NCBI RefSeq assembly: GCF_003201875.1 | Contig: NZ_QJKD01000002.1 | Coordinates: 1 to 64,000, forward strand | Length of the DNA stretch: 64,000 nt | Direction of reading: 5' to 3' | Source of the DNA: Hungatella effluvii | GTDB lineage: Bacteria; Bacillota; Clostridia; Lachnospirales; Lachnospiraceae | Shown: in pieces, positions 35,262-44,320 of the stretch | Layout of the letters: every line of letters begins with the position of its first letter | Position numbering within the stretch: position 1 is the stretch's first letter | The notes under the pieces: generated by a model | What the model was told of the DNA's origin: nothing | Seen by the model: only the letters and a program-made list of their open reading frames with translations | Databases searched by the model: none | Program-made: the position numbers and the translations under genes

Positions 35262-35392
35262 GGAATAACCGCATTTTTTTGAAACAAATTCCGCAACATT
35301 AGGAAATACTTCTGCTTTTGTTTATAGTATAGTAAAAACAGTTGCAGCAGTTACAGAAAAAGGCTTAAGTATTTCAGCAGAAGGAGCGGGAC
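35262..35392 (+). promoter_or_regulatory. Leader and probable activator-dependent promoter of the GH2 gene
   Basis: Overlapping TATAGT boxes at 35323-35333 have no recognisable -35, as expected of an AraC-activated promoter. The shared ATTCCGCAA motif is at 35288-35296, about 30 bases upstream, a suitable place for an activator. AGAAGGAG precedes the ATG at 35393. Confidence 0.4.
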
Positions 35393-38161
35393 ATGTATTA
35401 TTCATTAGAGGGGAATTGGAAAGCGGTTTTAAGTGACGGAACAGAGGGGGATATCAGACTGCCGGGAACGTTGGATGAAAACAGGCTGGGGCATAAGGAT
35501 CTGGGTCTGAATCAGTGGCATTCTGACGCAGAGAATGGCGGCGAAGGGTTTAATCCCGATGCGCCCATTGCCACGCGTTTTACCAGAAAGTATACGTATG
35601 AAGGAGAGGCGCTTTTTTCCCGCAGAATATCCTTTAAACAGGAGGAGGGGGAACGGGTCTTTCTGGAGGCGGAGCGATCACGCTGCCTGAAATTGCTGGT
35701 GGATGGCAATGAGGTGCCTCATTTTATTCCGGCATCCATCAATACGCCTCAGGTGTTTGAGGTGACGGGAATGCTGGGTGAGGATACAGAGCTGACCCTT
35801 GTTTCGGATAACAGCTATCCCGGACTGCCCCATGATGCCATTGTATTTTCCTCGGCGGCCACGGATGAGACACAGACCAACTGGAACGGAGTTCTGGGAT
35901 ACGTGAGGCTTCGCACGGAAAAAGAGGTCTTTTTATCGTCGCTGCGGGTATACCCTGTGCAGCAGACCCTTACGGTGGCAGCCGATCTGTCTGTGAGCGG
36001 GATGGGGCTGAGGGCTGCCGGTATGGAGGGCGGCACTGGTATGTCGGAGGCGGACGGTGCATGGCATGGTACTCTGACGATTCGGTCGGAAGCTCTGGCG
36101 GAGACGTGTATTACCATTCCCGTCACGTTATCGGAGGGTATGAATGAGTTCAGAATAGAGGGACTTCCTCTTGCTGAACATGTAAAATGCTGGGATGAAT
36201 ATGAAGGCAACTTGTATGAACTGTCGGCACTGCTGACCGGAGATGAAGAAAAAAGGGTGACCTTTGGAGTGCGGGATTTCGGGGATAATGGAAAGGGAAG
36301 ACTCGCTCTGAATGGGAGAACCATTTTCCTGCGAAGCGAGGCAAACTGCGCGGAATTCCCGGAAACCGGCTATACGCCTATGACGGAAAAAGAATGGACA
36401 GACATTCTGAATACTTACAAGGCTTATGGAATTAACTGCGTCCGTTTCCACTCTCACTGCCCATCGGAAGCGGCGTTTGCGGCGGCTGACCGGCTCGGTA
36501 TGATGATGCAGCCGGAACTGTCCCACTGGAATCCCAATGACGCCTTTGAGTCCGGGGAGAGCTTTTCCTATTACCAGCAGGAGCTTGCCTTGACGATCCG
36601 ATGGCTGGCCAATCATCCCTCTTTTGTTATGCTTACCTTTGGCAATGAGCTGTGTACCGGCGAGACGGGGCGTGAGCGGATGAGCCGTATGCTGGAGCAG
36701 GCGCGCGCTCTGGACAGCACGCGGCTGTACGCGAACGGATCCAACGTACATTATGGAAGAATTGGCTGTGATCCGGACAGCGACTTTTATACGTCCCAGT
36801 CTTATTTTGAAGCGCCTCTGCGCGGAACCTTTGCAGGAGAAGCAGAGCCGCAGAAGAAGACCGGGCGTATCCGCGGGTATATTAATAATCAGTACCCCAA
36901 TACCAGAACTAATTATGACGCTTCGATGGAGAAACTGCGGCAGACATTCCAAAAGCCTGTGTTCAGCTTTGAGGTGGGACAGTTTGAGGTCCTTCCGGAT
37001 TTTGAGGAGCTGACCTCTTTCCAGGGAATTTCTGATCCGGCAAATTTCCGTATAATCCAGGAAAAAGCGGACATGCTGGGGCTTTCCCCTGTGTGGAAAC
37101 GGTATGTGGAGGCATCGGGGGAGCTTTCCCGCATTGGATACCGGGAGGAGATAGAAGCAGCCATGCGCACGAAAGAGCTGTCCGGGATTTCACTCCTGGG
37201 GCTTCAGGATTTCCCGGGACAGGGGACGGCGCTTGTAGGCATGATGAATTCCCATATGCAGCCCAAGCCATATCCCTTCGCCAGACCAGAGCTGTTCCAG
37301 TCCTTCTTCAGAGACCAGCTTCCTCTGGTACAGATGGAAAAGTATACGTACTGCGCGGATGAAGTGCTGAAGGCGGACATTCTGGCGGCGAATTTCGGCA
37401 AAAAGGATGTCTGTGAAAGACCTGTGTATGAGTTAAAAGGAAGCGGAATCTCAGTAGAAGGGACGCTGCCCGAAGCTGACTGCCGGATGGGAGAGCTGAG
37501 CCATGCCGGGACATTGGAAATTCCGCTGAATATGGTTAAAAAAGCAGCCCGCCTCGATTTGACCGTAAGAATTGGAGAGATGAGCAATACATATCCGGTA
37601 TGGGTTTATCCTGCCGAAAATCCAGTGTGTCCTGAATCCGTCTATGAGACAGGGCGTCTGGACAGCAGGGCGAAAGAAGTTCTGGAGGCAGGCGGGCGTG
37701 TGTACCTGACACCGCCTTCCAGAGAAGAGAATCTGCCCCACTCCATTCGGGCTCAGTTTACTACAGACTTCTGGTCTGTCGGTAATTTCGCTGCTCAGGA
37801 GGGCGGCATGGGGCAGCTCATTGATGAGAAACACCCTATATTTGAGGAATTTCCTACGGAATTTCATACAAACTGGCAGTGGTGGCCGATGGCCGGCCAG
37901 CGGGCGGTCATTCTGCCTCAGCCGATGAAGGCGATTATCACGGAGATGGACAGCTATGCCTATATGCGTCCCATGATCCAGCTGATGGAATGCCGCTGCG
38001 GGAACGGAAAACTGATGCTTTCCTCTCTGGGACTGCAGGAGCTGCAGCAGTACCCCGAAGCGAGGGCGCTTCTGTCTGCCATTTACCGTTATATGGACTC
38101 AGAAAGATTTGATCCTGAACAGAGTATGGAGGCGGAGATCATTGAGGAACTGGTAAGATAA
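35393..38161 (+). CDS. Glycoside hydrolase, GH2-like
   Basis: 922 residues. A sugar-binding beta domain at the N-terminus, an immunoglobulin-like domain (about 165-290) and a TIM barrel (about 300-600) with acid/base E419 in TFGNELC and nucleophile E527 in PVFSFEVGQFE. About 300 further residues form accessory beta domains and a GATase-like end (EVLEAGGRVYLTPP). The family includes beta-galactosidases, beta-glucuronidases and beta-mannosidases; the acidic-rich barrel does not single one out. No signal peptide, so it acts on imported substrate. It lies alone between the AraC genes and a terminator at 38188, with a further importer operon beyond. Confidence 0.88.
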   Translation: MYYSLEGNWKAVLSDGTEGDIRLPGTLDENRLGHKDLGLNQWHSDAENGGEGFNPDAPIATRFTRKYTYEGEALFSRRISFKQEEGERVFLEAERSRCLKLLVDGNEVPHFIPASINTPQVFEVTGMLGEDTELTLVSDNSYPGLPHDAIVFSSAATDETQTNWNGVLGYVRLRTEKEVFLSSLRVYPVQQTLTVAADLSVSGMGLRAAGMEGGTGMSEADGAWHGTLTIRSEALAETCITIPVTLSEGMNEFRIEGLPLAEHVKCWDEYEGNLYELSALLTGDEEKRVTFGVRDFGDNGKGRLALNGRTIFLRSEANCAEFPETGYTPMTEKEWTDILNTYKAYGINCVRFHSHCPSEAAFAAADRLGMMMQPELSHWNPNDAFESGESFSYYQQELALTIRWLANHPSFVMLTFGNELCTGETGRERMSRMLEQARALDSTRLYANGSNVHYGRIGCDPDSDFYTSQSYFEAPLRGTFAGEAEPQKKTGRIRGYINNQYPNTRTNYDASMEKLRQTFQKPVFSFEVGQFEVLPDFEELTSFQGISDPANFRIIQEKADMLGLSPVWKRYVEASGELSRIGYREEIEAAMRTKELSGISLLGLQDFPGQGTALVGMMNSHMQPKPYPFARPELFQSFFRDQLPLVQMEKYTYCADEVLKADILAANFGKKDVCERPVYELKGSGISVEGTLPEADCRMGELSHAGTLEIPLNMVKKAARLDLTVRIGEMSNTYPVWVYPAENPVCPESVYETGRLDSRAKEVLEAGGRVYLTPPSREENLPHSIRAQFTTDFWSVGNFAAQEGGMGQLIDEKHPIFEEFPTEFHTNWQWWPMAGQRAVILPQPMKAIITEMDSYAYMRPMIQLMECRCGNGKLMLSSLGLQELQQYPEARALLSAIYRYMDSERFDPEQSMEAEIIEELVR

Positions 38162-38187
38162 ATATAGTACGCGGTATTTAGAGGAAA

Positions 38188-38220
38188 AGGGCTGTCTCCC
38201 GGATTATGGGAGATGGCCCT
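38188..38220 (+). terminator. Hairpin after the GH2 gene
   Basis: A 13-bp stem AGGGCTGTCTCCC with GGGAGATGGCCCT (two G-T pairs) and a 7-base loop, 26 bases past the stop; TCTCTG follows rather than a clean T-run. The rest up to about 38400 is AT-rich without a gene. Confidence 0.6.
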
Positions 38221-38403
38221 TCTCTGAGTGTGGCGACTCGTGAAAAGAGGGGGACCGCGATCGTTTATAATACTAAAATAGTAAGAAAAAATATCTTATA
38301 AATGAGCAGAATGACGAATAAATGACACTTTCAAAAAACGGAGCAGTGTAAAATAATCCATCAAAAGGAAATATACATCATTTCTGTTGTGCATAAATGA
38401 TGA

Positions 38404-38607
38404 TATACTTGTTTTATTCAAAGCAGGCAGGAACCTTCAAGGGTTCAGCAAAAAATTAAGAAATGGTAACTGTTGACAAGTTTTACAAGCCGCTGCACTA
38501 AGCGTCCAAAGGACGCCCGAAGAGTGACAGTGGCATGTATCGCACGTAAGAGACCAGAATACAGCCTCTAAGTGCTCGTAACGAGGAGAAGGAAAGGAGT
38601 AATTGTT
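38404..38607 (+). promoter_or_regulatory. Long structured leader of the second importer operon
   Basis: TATACT at 38404-38409 (TTTCTG 17 bases upstream) is a possible -10. TTGACA at 38473-38478 could serve a second start. The following RNA would contain three small hairpins: GAACC..GGTTC (38431-38446), GCGTCC-AAA-GGACGC (38502-38516) and CTCG-TAA-CGAG (38575-38585), the last ending just before the AAAGGAG ribosome-binding site. No known riboswitch class was recognised. Confidence 0.45.
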
Positions 38608-39963
38608 ATGAAGAAAAGAATGTTTGCTATTTTGCTTACAGCGGCCATGGTGATGACGTCTCTCAGCGGCTGCAAAAGCTCTGACAGTGGTGACGGTAAA
38701 AAAACGACGGCTGCGGAAGAAAGTACATTATCTGATACCAGGGGCGGAGACGGAGAGGAAGTGACTCTGACCATCTGGGACTGGGACGAAGCCCATCTGA
38801 CTCATATGACGGAGTGGTATCATGAGCGCCATCCAAATGTAAATTTTGATACGCTGGTAGTCTCGACGGACGATTACTTCCAGAAGCTGCAGAGCGCTCT
38901 GGCCAGCGGAAGCGGCGCCCCCGACATCATATTGAGTGAGATCGGTTACAGAGGCAAAGTGTTCGATTTAGGTATTCTGGATGACCTCTATAAAGAACCG
39001 TATAATGTAAAAGCGGATGAGATGTTTGACTTTGTTACCCAGCTGGGAGCAGGGCCAAACGGTGAACTGTACGGCGTGGAACAGCAGATCTGTCCGAGCG
39101 GTTTTGCATACCGCAGGGATCTGGCCAAAGAATATTTGGGAACGGATGATCCGGACGAAATAAGCGCCATGATTTCCGACTGGGACAAGGTATTTGAAGT
39201 TGGTGAGCAGATCAGGGAAAAGAGCGGCGGCAAGGTAACGATATTCCCTGGAATGACAATATTTCTGAATGGTATTTTAGTGAACCAGAATGTAAGCAAT
39301 TATATCGATGGAGATACGGTTGACCTTACAGGACGGTATCAATCCGTTCTGGAAACGGCAGCCCGGTTTAACCAGGCGGGACTTCTGGGAAAACAGGAGG
39401 ATAATACACCGGCATACAATAACAGCTATTCATCGGGAGAGATTATGTTCTACCCCTGCGCTCCATGGAGTGTAAAATGGGGAATTGCCAGCAACGATCC
39501 CAATGGTTCCGGCAACTGGGGACTGACCAAGGCTCCGGGAAATGGATATACATACGGCGGTACATCGGTAAGTATTTATTCAGGAAGTAAAAATAAAGAA
39601 GCTGCATGGGAGTATATCCAGGAAGTCTACTGTACGGGAGACGGTGTGAAGGAAGCATACGAGCAATATGGCTTCATGACAGGCTTCAAGGCGCCGTATG
39701 AAGATGAGAATTCCTATTTCTTCTCAGAAAAAGGACAGTATGATGAGTTCTTCGGCGGCCAGAAGCTGGCTGATTACTTTATCAATACAATCGCCGTTAC
39801 GACTCAGGGCCAGGTTCAGACCAGGCATGAGGCAAATGTGAAGACCGCTCTGAGAAGTGTGGCTGCCCAGATGACTGCCAATTCATCCATGACAGCGGAT
39901 CAGGCTCTGGAAATACTGAAAACAGAGACCCAGACACTGATTCCGGGCGCGACCTTAAAATAG
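38608..39963 (+). CDS. Sugar ABC transporter substrate-binding lipoprotein
   Basis: 451 residues. Signal peptide MKKRMFAILLTAAMVMTS ending in lipobox LSGC (cysteine near 22), then a Ser/Thr-rich linker and a family 1 binding protein starting VTLTIWDWDEAHLTHMTEWYHERHP. It is not closely similar to the lipoprotein at 9622, so it probably binds a different oligosaccharide. AAAGGAG lies 9 bases before the ATG. First gene of a five-gene unit with two permeases and a GH2; an ATPase is missing here too. Confidence 0.92.
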   Translation: MKKRMFAILLTAAMVMTSLSGCKSSDSGDGKKTTAAEESTLSDTRGGDGEEVTLTIWDWDEAHLTHMTEWYHERHPNVNFDTLVVSTDDYFQKLQSALASGSGAPDIILSEIGYRGKVFDLGILDDLYKEPYNVKADEMFDFVTQLGAGPNGELYGVEQQICPSGFAYRRDLAKEYLGTDDPDEISAMISDWDKVFEVGEQIREKSGGKVTIFPGMTIFLNGILVNQNVSNYIDGDTVDLTGRYQSVLETAARFNQAGLLGKQEDNTPAYNNSYSSGEIMFYPCAPWSVKWGIASNDPNGSGNWGLTKAPGNGYTYGGTSVSIYSGSKNKEAAWEYIQEVYCTGDGVKEAYEQYGFMTGFKAPYEDENSYFFSEKGQYDEFFGGQKLADYFINTIAVTTQGQVQTRHEANVKTALRSVAAQMTANSSMTADQALEILKTETQTLIPGATLK

Positions 39964-39973
39964 AACGATTAAG

Positions 39974-40001
39974 GGAAAGCTGCCGGGAATGGCAGCTTTC
40001 C
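39974..40001 (+). terminator. Intercistronic stem-loop after the binding-protein gene
   Basis: A perfect 11-bp stem GGAAAGCTGCC with GGCAGCTTTCC and a 6-base loop, 10 bases after the stop. No T-run. Same position and size as the hairpin after the first binding-protein gene (10897), suggesting the same role in unequal expression. Confidence 0.6.
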
Positions 40002-40084
40002 TGATTATCACGGCGGCTCATGCCAGTATACTGGTAATCGTTCAAACAGGAGCAAAACGTAAAATGCACAGATTGGAGCCAATC

Positions 40085-41020
40085 ATGAATAAAAAGAAAA
40101 AAAGTGCCCTGCATAAAGCGGGTAAATGGCCTTATCTATTTTGCCTTCCCTTTCTGTCTGCCTATTTTCTGTTTAGCATGTTTCCCATGCTGTATTCTTT
40201 GAAAATCAGCTTTTATGACTGGAATGGTTTTGGGACAAAGACCTTTGTGGGAATAAAGAATTACCTGGATCTGTTTACCAAAGACCCTCTGTTTCTCAAA
40301 TCTCTTGGAAATACAATTATTTTAATGGCGTTTTCCACTCCCATTACCGTGCTGCTTGGCTTAGGCGTTGCCTATCTTCTCTTTGATATTGGGCGGGGCA
40401 AGAGAATCTATCAAACCGTAAATTTTTTCCCGTATATTACAACGCCTGTGGCAATCGGCTTCATCTTTTCTTACTTATTCGACTGGCAGTCGGGATACGT
40501 AAATAAACTGTTGATCTGGCTGGGGGCTTTAAACGAACCGTTTTTCTGGCTTGGAAGTGAGATCGCTTCTAAAGTAATTATAGTAATCATGATTGTGTGG
40601 CGGTATCTGGGATACTACATGACCATTTATCTGGCGGCGATGACGTCCATTTCGTCAGAGGTATACGAGGCCGCAGCTGTTGATGGAGCCAGTAATTTTA
40701 AGATATTTACAAAGATTACCGTGCCCATGCTGCGCAATACGACCAGATTCTTAATTATCACATCTCTGATCGGCGGCCTGCAGATGTTCGAGGAACCTAA
40801 GCTTTTATTCAGCGGATGGGCTTCTCTGGGGAACGGGCAGACCGGAGGCCCCGGCCACACGGCTCTTACTACCGTATGGAAATTCTTTAATGACGCATTC
40901 AGTCAGGATTCCAGACTGGGTTACGGTTCCGCCATGGCCTACACACTGTTTGTCATAATCATGCTGTTTTCTGTGGTTGGCTTCAGACTCAGCAGGGGAA
41001 AGGATGGGAAAGGTGAATAA
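40085..41020 (+). CDS. Sugar ABC transporter permease (MalF/UgpA type)
   Basis: 311 residues with about six membrane segments, the first around 16-38 (FCLPFLSAYFLFSMFPMLYSL). The EAA loop reads VYEAAAVDGASNFKIFTKITVP (about 194-215). Start at 40085 because TTGGAG lies 6 bases before it and a basic MNKKKKS end fits a permease; upstream in-frame codons lack a ribosome-binding site. Overlaps the next permease by 17 bases, indicating coupled translation. Confidence 0.9.
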   Translation: MNKKKKSALHKAGKWPYLFCLPFLSAYFLFSMFPMLYSLKISFYDWNGFGTKTFVGIKNYLDLFTKDPLFLKSLGNTIILMAFSTPITVLLGLGVAYLLFDIGRGKRIYQTVNFFPYITTPVAIGFIFSYLFDWQSGYVNKLLIWLGALNEPFFWLGSEIASKVIIVIMIVWRYLGYYMTIYLAAMTSISSEVYEAAAVDGASNFKIFTKITVPMLRNTTRFLIITSLIGGLQMFEEPKLLFSGWASLGNGQTGGPGHTALTTVWKFFNDAFSQDSRLGYGSAMAYTLFVIIMLFSVVGFRLSRGKDGKGE

Positions 41021-41843
41021 TAAAGCAAGAAGACGTATAGGTTCCGTTGTAAAACAGCTCCTTCTGATTTTTATGACACTGATCATGTTTTTCCCGCTCT
41101 ACATCGTATTTATCATGGGTACCTATTACAGTGAAGATATATTTAAGGCAATGCCGATTCTGCCGAGCAGCTATCTGCTGAATAATCTTCGCATGGTCAT
41201 CTCGAAGGGGTATTTTCAGGCGTATTTAAACTCTATCATCGTTTCTGTCTGTTCGGTAGCGATCAGTGTGCTCATTTCCACAATGATTGGCTTCGCCCTT
41301 GCAAAGTACAATTTCAAAGGGAAAAAAATCATCTTTGGGTTTGTCATGGCTATTATGATGATACCCGGACAGATTTCACTGATCGGCTACATGCTGGAAA
41401 TGAGAACGCTGCGGCTTTCCAGTACGCTGCTTCCGCTGATCTTCGCATGGGCGGCTCATCCGCTGGGCGTGTTTCTCATGACTCAGTTTATCAGTGACGG
41501 GGTACCGGATGAACTCCTGGAATCGGGACGGCTGGACGGCTGTTCGGAGCCGGGCATCTTTTTCAGGCTCGTTGTTCCCTGTGTAAAGCCGGGGATTCTT
41601 ACACTCTCCACACTGGTATTTCTATGGTCCTGGAACAATTACGTGCTGCCGGTTATCATGATTAACAAACAGGAACTCTTCACGATTCCGCTGATGGTAA
41701 ATAACCTGTCCAATTCCTTCAGAAGCGACTATGGCGCCATCATGTGCGCACTGGCGCTGTCTGTTCTGCCCATGATCGTGATCTTCAGCCTCTGTTCCAA
41801 AACATTTATCAAAGGAATAGCGGCAGGCGCGGTAAAAGGGTAG
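41004..41843 (+). CDS. Sugar ABC transporter permease (MalG/UgpE type)
   Basis: 279 residues, about six membrane segments, the first around 14-37 (LLIFMTLIMFFPLYIVFIMG). The EAA loop reads LLESGRLDGCSEPGIFFRLVVP (about 164-185), with GR in place of the more usual AR. Start at the ATG at 41004 with AGGGGAAAGG before it. C-terminal IKGIAAGAVKG is typical. Followed 37 bases later by GH2. Confidence 0.9.
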   Translation: MGKVNNKARRRIGSVVKQLLLIFMTLIMFFPLYIVFIMGTYYSEDIFKAMPILPSSYLLNNLRMVISKGYFQAYLNSIIVSVCSVAISVLISTMIGFALAKYNFKGKKIIFGFVMAIMMIPGQISLIGYMLEMRTLRLSSTLLPLIFAWAAHPLGVFLMTQFISDGVPDELLESGRLDGCSEPGIFFRLVVPCVKPGILTLSTLVFLWSWNNYVLPVIMINKQELFTIPLMVNNLSNSFRSDYGAIMCALALSVLPMIVIFSLCSKTFIKGIAAGAVKG

Positions 41844-41880
41844 GTGCGTCCAGAACATTATAATATAAGGAGCAAAAATT

Positions 41881-43755
41881 ATGGCATTGGAAAGAATAAG
41901 CTTGAAAAACTGGAAATTCAATCTGGGAGAGGAAATGATCTGTCCGGAACAGGCGGCAGAAGTGTCGGTTCCTCATACGTGGAATGTGGAGGAAGGGACA
42001 GAGGATTACTGGGGAACCGGGTGGTATCGTTATACCTTTATCCCGGAGGAAGACTGGAAGAATAAGAGAGTACAGATTCTGTTTCACGCGGTCTATCATG
42101 ACGCCTGTGTCTGGCTGAACGGCGAGGAAGTGGTCTGCCACCAGAACTCCGGTTATACTCCGTTTGCGGCAGAACTTACGGATTATCTGAAGTTCGGGGA
42201 GGAGAATCTGCTTTCGGTGAAGGCGGACAATCGTTTCTCTCCTGACATGCTCCCTTATGATAGGAGCTTCGACTGGGCGAATGACGGAGGTCTGATCCGG
42301 CCTGTGGAACTGCTGGTTACGGGCGGAAGTTTCCTGACCAGTCCCCAGGTGACGGCCAGGCCTGTGATTACGGTAAGTGACTGCCGCCAGGACGGAGGCA
42401 GCGCCGTATTTGGCTTAAAGGCCGGAATCAATGGAAGAATGTCTGAGCAGCATACTCTGGAATGGGAGCTGTACGAGGGCTGCGATGGTGCAGAGACCCT
42501 GATGACCGGAGGCTGCGAGGTATGCAGGGGAAGCGAGGCAGAGATTTCCGGGAGACTTCTGGATTCTATAAGATTCTGGCATTTCGACAGTCCCAGCCTC
42601 TATACGCTGAAGCTGGTGCTGAAGGCGGAGGACGCTGTTACAGACCGGCAGTCCATTGTCTTCGGTTTCCGGGACATTCATGTGAGAGGCAGTCAGATTA
42701 TACTGAATGGAGAGCCGGTCCGTCTCACCGGTACAGAGTGGATGCCGGGCTCAGACCCCGCATGCGGAATGGCAGAACCCAAAGAAGCGCTTGAAAAAAT
42801 GCTGCTCTGCCTGAAGGAATCCAACAGTATACTCACCCGCTTTCACTGGCAGCAGGATGATTGGGTGTATGACTGGTGTGACCGGCATGGTATGCTGGTG
42901 CAGGAGGAGGTTCCCTTCTGGGGGGCAACCCCTTCCATAGCAGGGGAGCAGCAGTGGAAAATATTTAAAGAACAGCTTCAGGAAATGGTAAGTGCTCACC
43001 GGAATCATCCCTCTGTTTTTGCGTGGGGTGTCGGAAATGAGCTGGATGGCCAGGCGGAGGAAACGATTCAGTACATCAAGGATGCAGTGGCTTATACCCA
43101 CCGTATGGATCCGGACAGGCCGGCAAATTACGTCTCTAACTCAATTTTCAAAGCTCCCGCGCTGGACGGAACCGCACACGGGGATATCATGATGGTCAAT
43201 GATTACATCGGAACCTGGCACGGAGATCTGGACCAGTATGGGGAATGGGACCGTATTGTTGCCGCCAATCCGGATAAACCGGTCATACCGTCTGAGTTCG
43301 GCCTGTGCGAACCTGCCTTTTCGGGAGGAGACAAACGAAGAGAAGAGATTTTTCTGGAAAAACTGAGCTGCTATAGGAGTTATCCGAACATTGCAGGAAC
43401 CATTTATTTCTGCCTGAATGACTACCGGACCCAGATGGGGGAAGACGGTGAAGGAAAATGGAAGAAGCGGGTTCATGGTTCCGCCGGGCTTAAGGGAGAG
43501 GCGAAGCCTTCCTATTACGCCGTGCAAAGAGAGTATGCTCCGGTAGAGGTATCCGTCCAGGAGGGTGGGATTACTCTGATATGCAGGGATACTCTTCCAT
43601 GCTATGAGGTAAAAGGATACCGGATGAGAATCGGGACACAGGTGTTTGATATTCCGGATCTGAAACCGGGGGACCGGTGGTGCATGCCTGTGGAAGGGAT
43701 CGGGGCAGAAGAAAGAATTGAAATATTCCGGCCAAATGGCGAACGGGTTAAGTAG
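41881..43755 (+). CDS. Beta-galactosidase-like enzyme, GH2
   Basis: 624 residues. N-terminal jelly-roll (about 1-155, with VSVPHTWNVEEGTEDYWGTGWYRY), an immunoglobulin-like domain (about 160-265) and a TIM barrel with acid/base E387 in GVGNELDG and nucleophile E472 in IPSEFGLCEP. A short C-terminal beta domain completes it. Typical of compact GH2 beta-galactosidases and beta-glucuronidases. No signal peptide. AAGGAGC lies 8 bases before the ATG. It closes the operon of the second importer and presumably hydrolyses what that importer brings in. Confidence 0.9.
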   Translation: MALERISLKNWKFNLGEEMICPEQAAEVSVPHTWNVEEGTEDYWGTGWYRYTFIPEEDWKNKRVQILFHAVYHDACVWLNGEEVVCHQNSGYTPFAAELTDYLKFGEENLLSVKADNRFSPDMLPYDRSFDWANDGGLIRPVELLVTGGSFLTSPQVTARPVITVSDCRQDGGSAVFGLKAGINGRMSEQHTLEWELYEGCDGAETLMTGGCEVCRGSEAEISGRLLDSIRFWHFDSPSLYTLKLVLKAEDAVTDRQSIVFGFRDIHVRGSQIILNGEPVRLTGTEWMPGSDPACGMAEPKEALEKMLLCLKESNSILTRFHWQQDDWVYDWCDRHGMLVQEEVPFWGATPSIAGEQQWKIFKEQLQEMVSAHRNHPSVFAWGVGNELDGQAEETIQYIKDAVAYTHRMDPDRPANYVSNSIFKAPALDGTAHGDIMMVNDYIGTWHGDLDQYGEWDRIVAANPDKPVIPSEFGLCEPAFSGGDKRREEIFLEKLSCYRSYPNIAGTIYFCLNDYRTQMGEDGEGKWKKRVHGSAGLKGEAKPSYYAVQREYAPVEVSVQEGGITLICRDTLPCYEVKGYRMRIGTQVFDIPDLKPGDRWCMPVEGIGAEERIEIFRPNGERVK

Positions 43756-43768
43756 GGGTAAATGGTGA

Positions 43769-43804
43769 AAGAGGCCATCATATCATCAGATGGCCTCTTT
43801 TGTT
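43769..43804 (+). terminator. Terminator of the GH2 operon
   Basis: A perfect 11-bp stem AAGAGGCCATC with GATGGCCTCTT and a 9-base loop, followed by TTGTTGTT. It also overlaps the end of the convergent rpiA remnant. Confidence 0.8.
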
Positions 43805-44310
43805 GTTCTCCGCTACCCGCACCACATCCGGCCCGCCAACGATGATCTTCTCACAGAAATCCGGAAACAGACCGGTCTCGACGACGCCGGTCAGCGATTT
43901 TAACTGTGCTGCTTTTTCCCTGTAATCCATGGACGGATCACCGGACAGGTCCAAAATATAGTTCCAGTTGTCGGTCAGAAATGGGATATTGCCGTTTGCG
44001 CGCCGCCGCCCCCTTTGACGGACCAGAAGCTACTGTCCACGCCGTCTACACCGTCGATGGCCAGATCGGCGGCTGGTGCAGTGTCGGCTGAGAGTAGAGG
44101 TATCCGAAACTGGCTGGCCAGAAGCCGTGTCTTCTCTGAGGTCGGCAGGGCGTGAATGACGAGTCCTTCGCTGACCAGACGGGCAATTTCCTGTATCAGA
44201 TAATATACAGTCGTGCCGGTTCCCAGGCTGATGACCATACCATCCCGCAGTTCACCCGCGGCCATGACGGCCGCGGCTTTTTTCTGTTCTTCTTTTGTGA
44301 ATGGTACCAT
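43778..44310 (-). pseudogene. rpiA: Ribose-5-phosphate isomerase A, internally deleted
   Basis: Two RpiA pieces in different frames. From the ATG at 44310 (AAGGAGG 5 bases before it) the frame gives the N-terminal half: GMVISLGTGTTVYYLIQEIA (phosphate-binding loop) through DGVDGVDSS to KGGGGAQTA, then runs into a stop at about 43975. A second frame carries on directly with NGNIPFLTDNWNYILDLSG, TGVVETGLF and EKIIVGG, the normal C-terminus of RpiA, ending at 43778. About 60-70 residues normally lying between KGGGGA and this C-terminus, with the catalytic lysine-loop surroundings, are missing. The deletion is not a multiple of three, so no functional enzyme can be made. It is the last gene of the pgl-gnd-zwf operon. 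Confidence 0.85.
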
Positions 44311-44320
44311 GGATTCCTCC

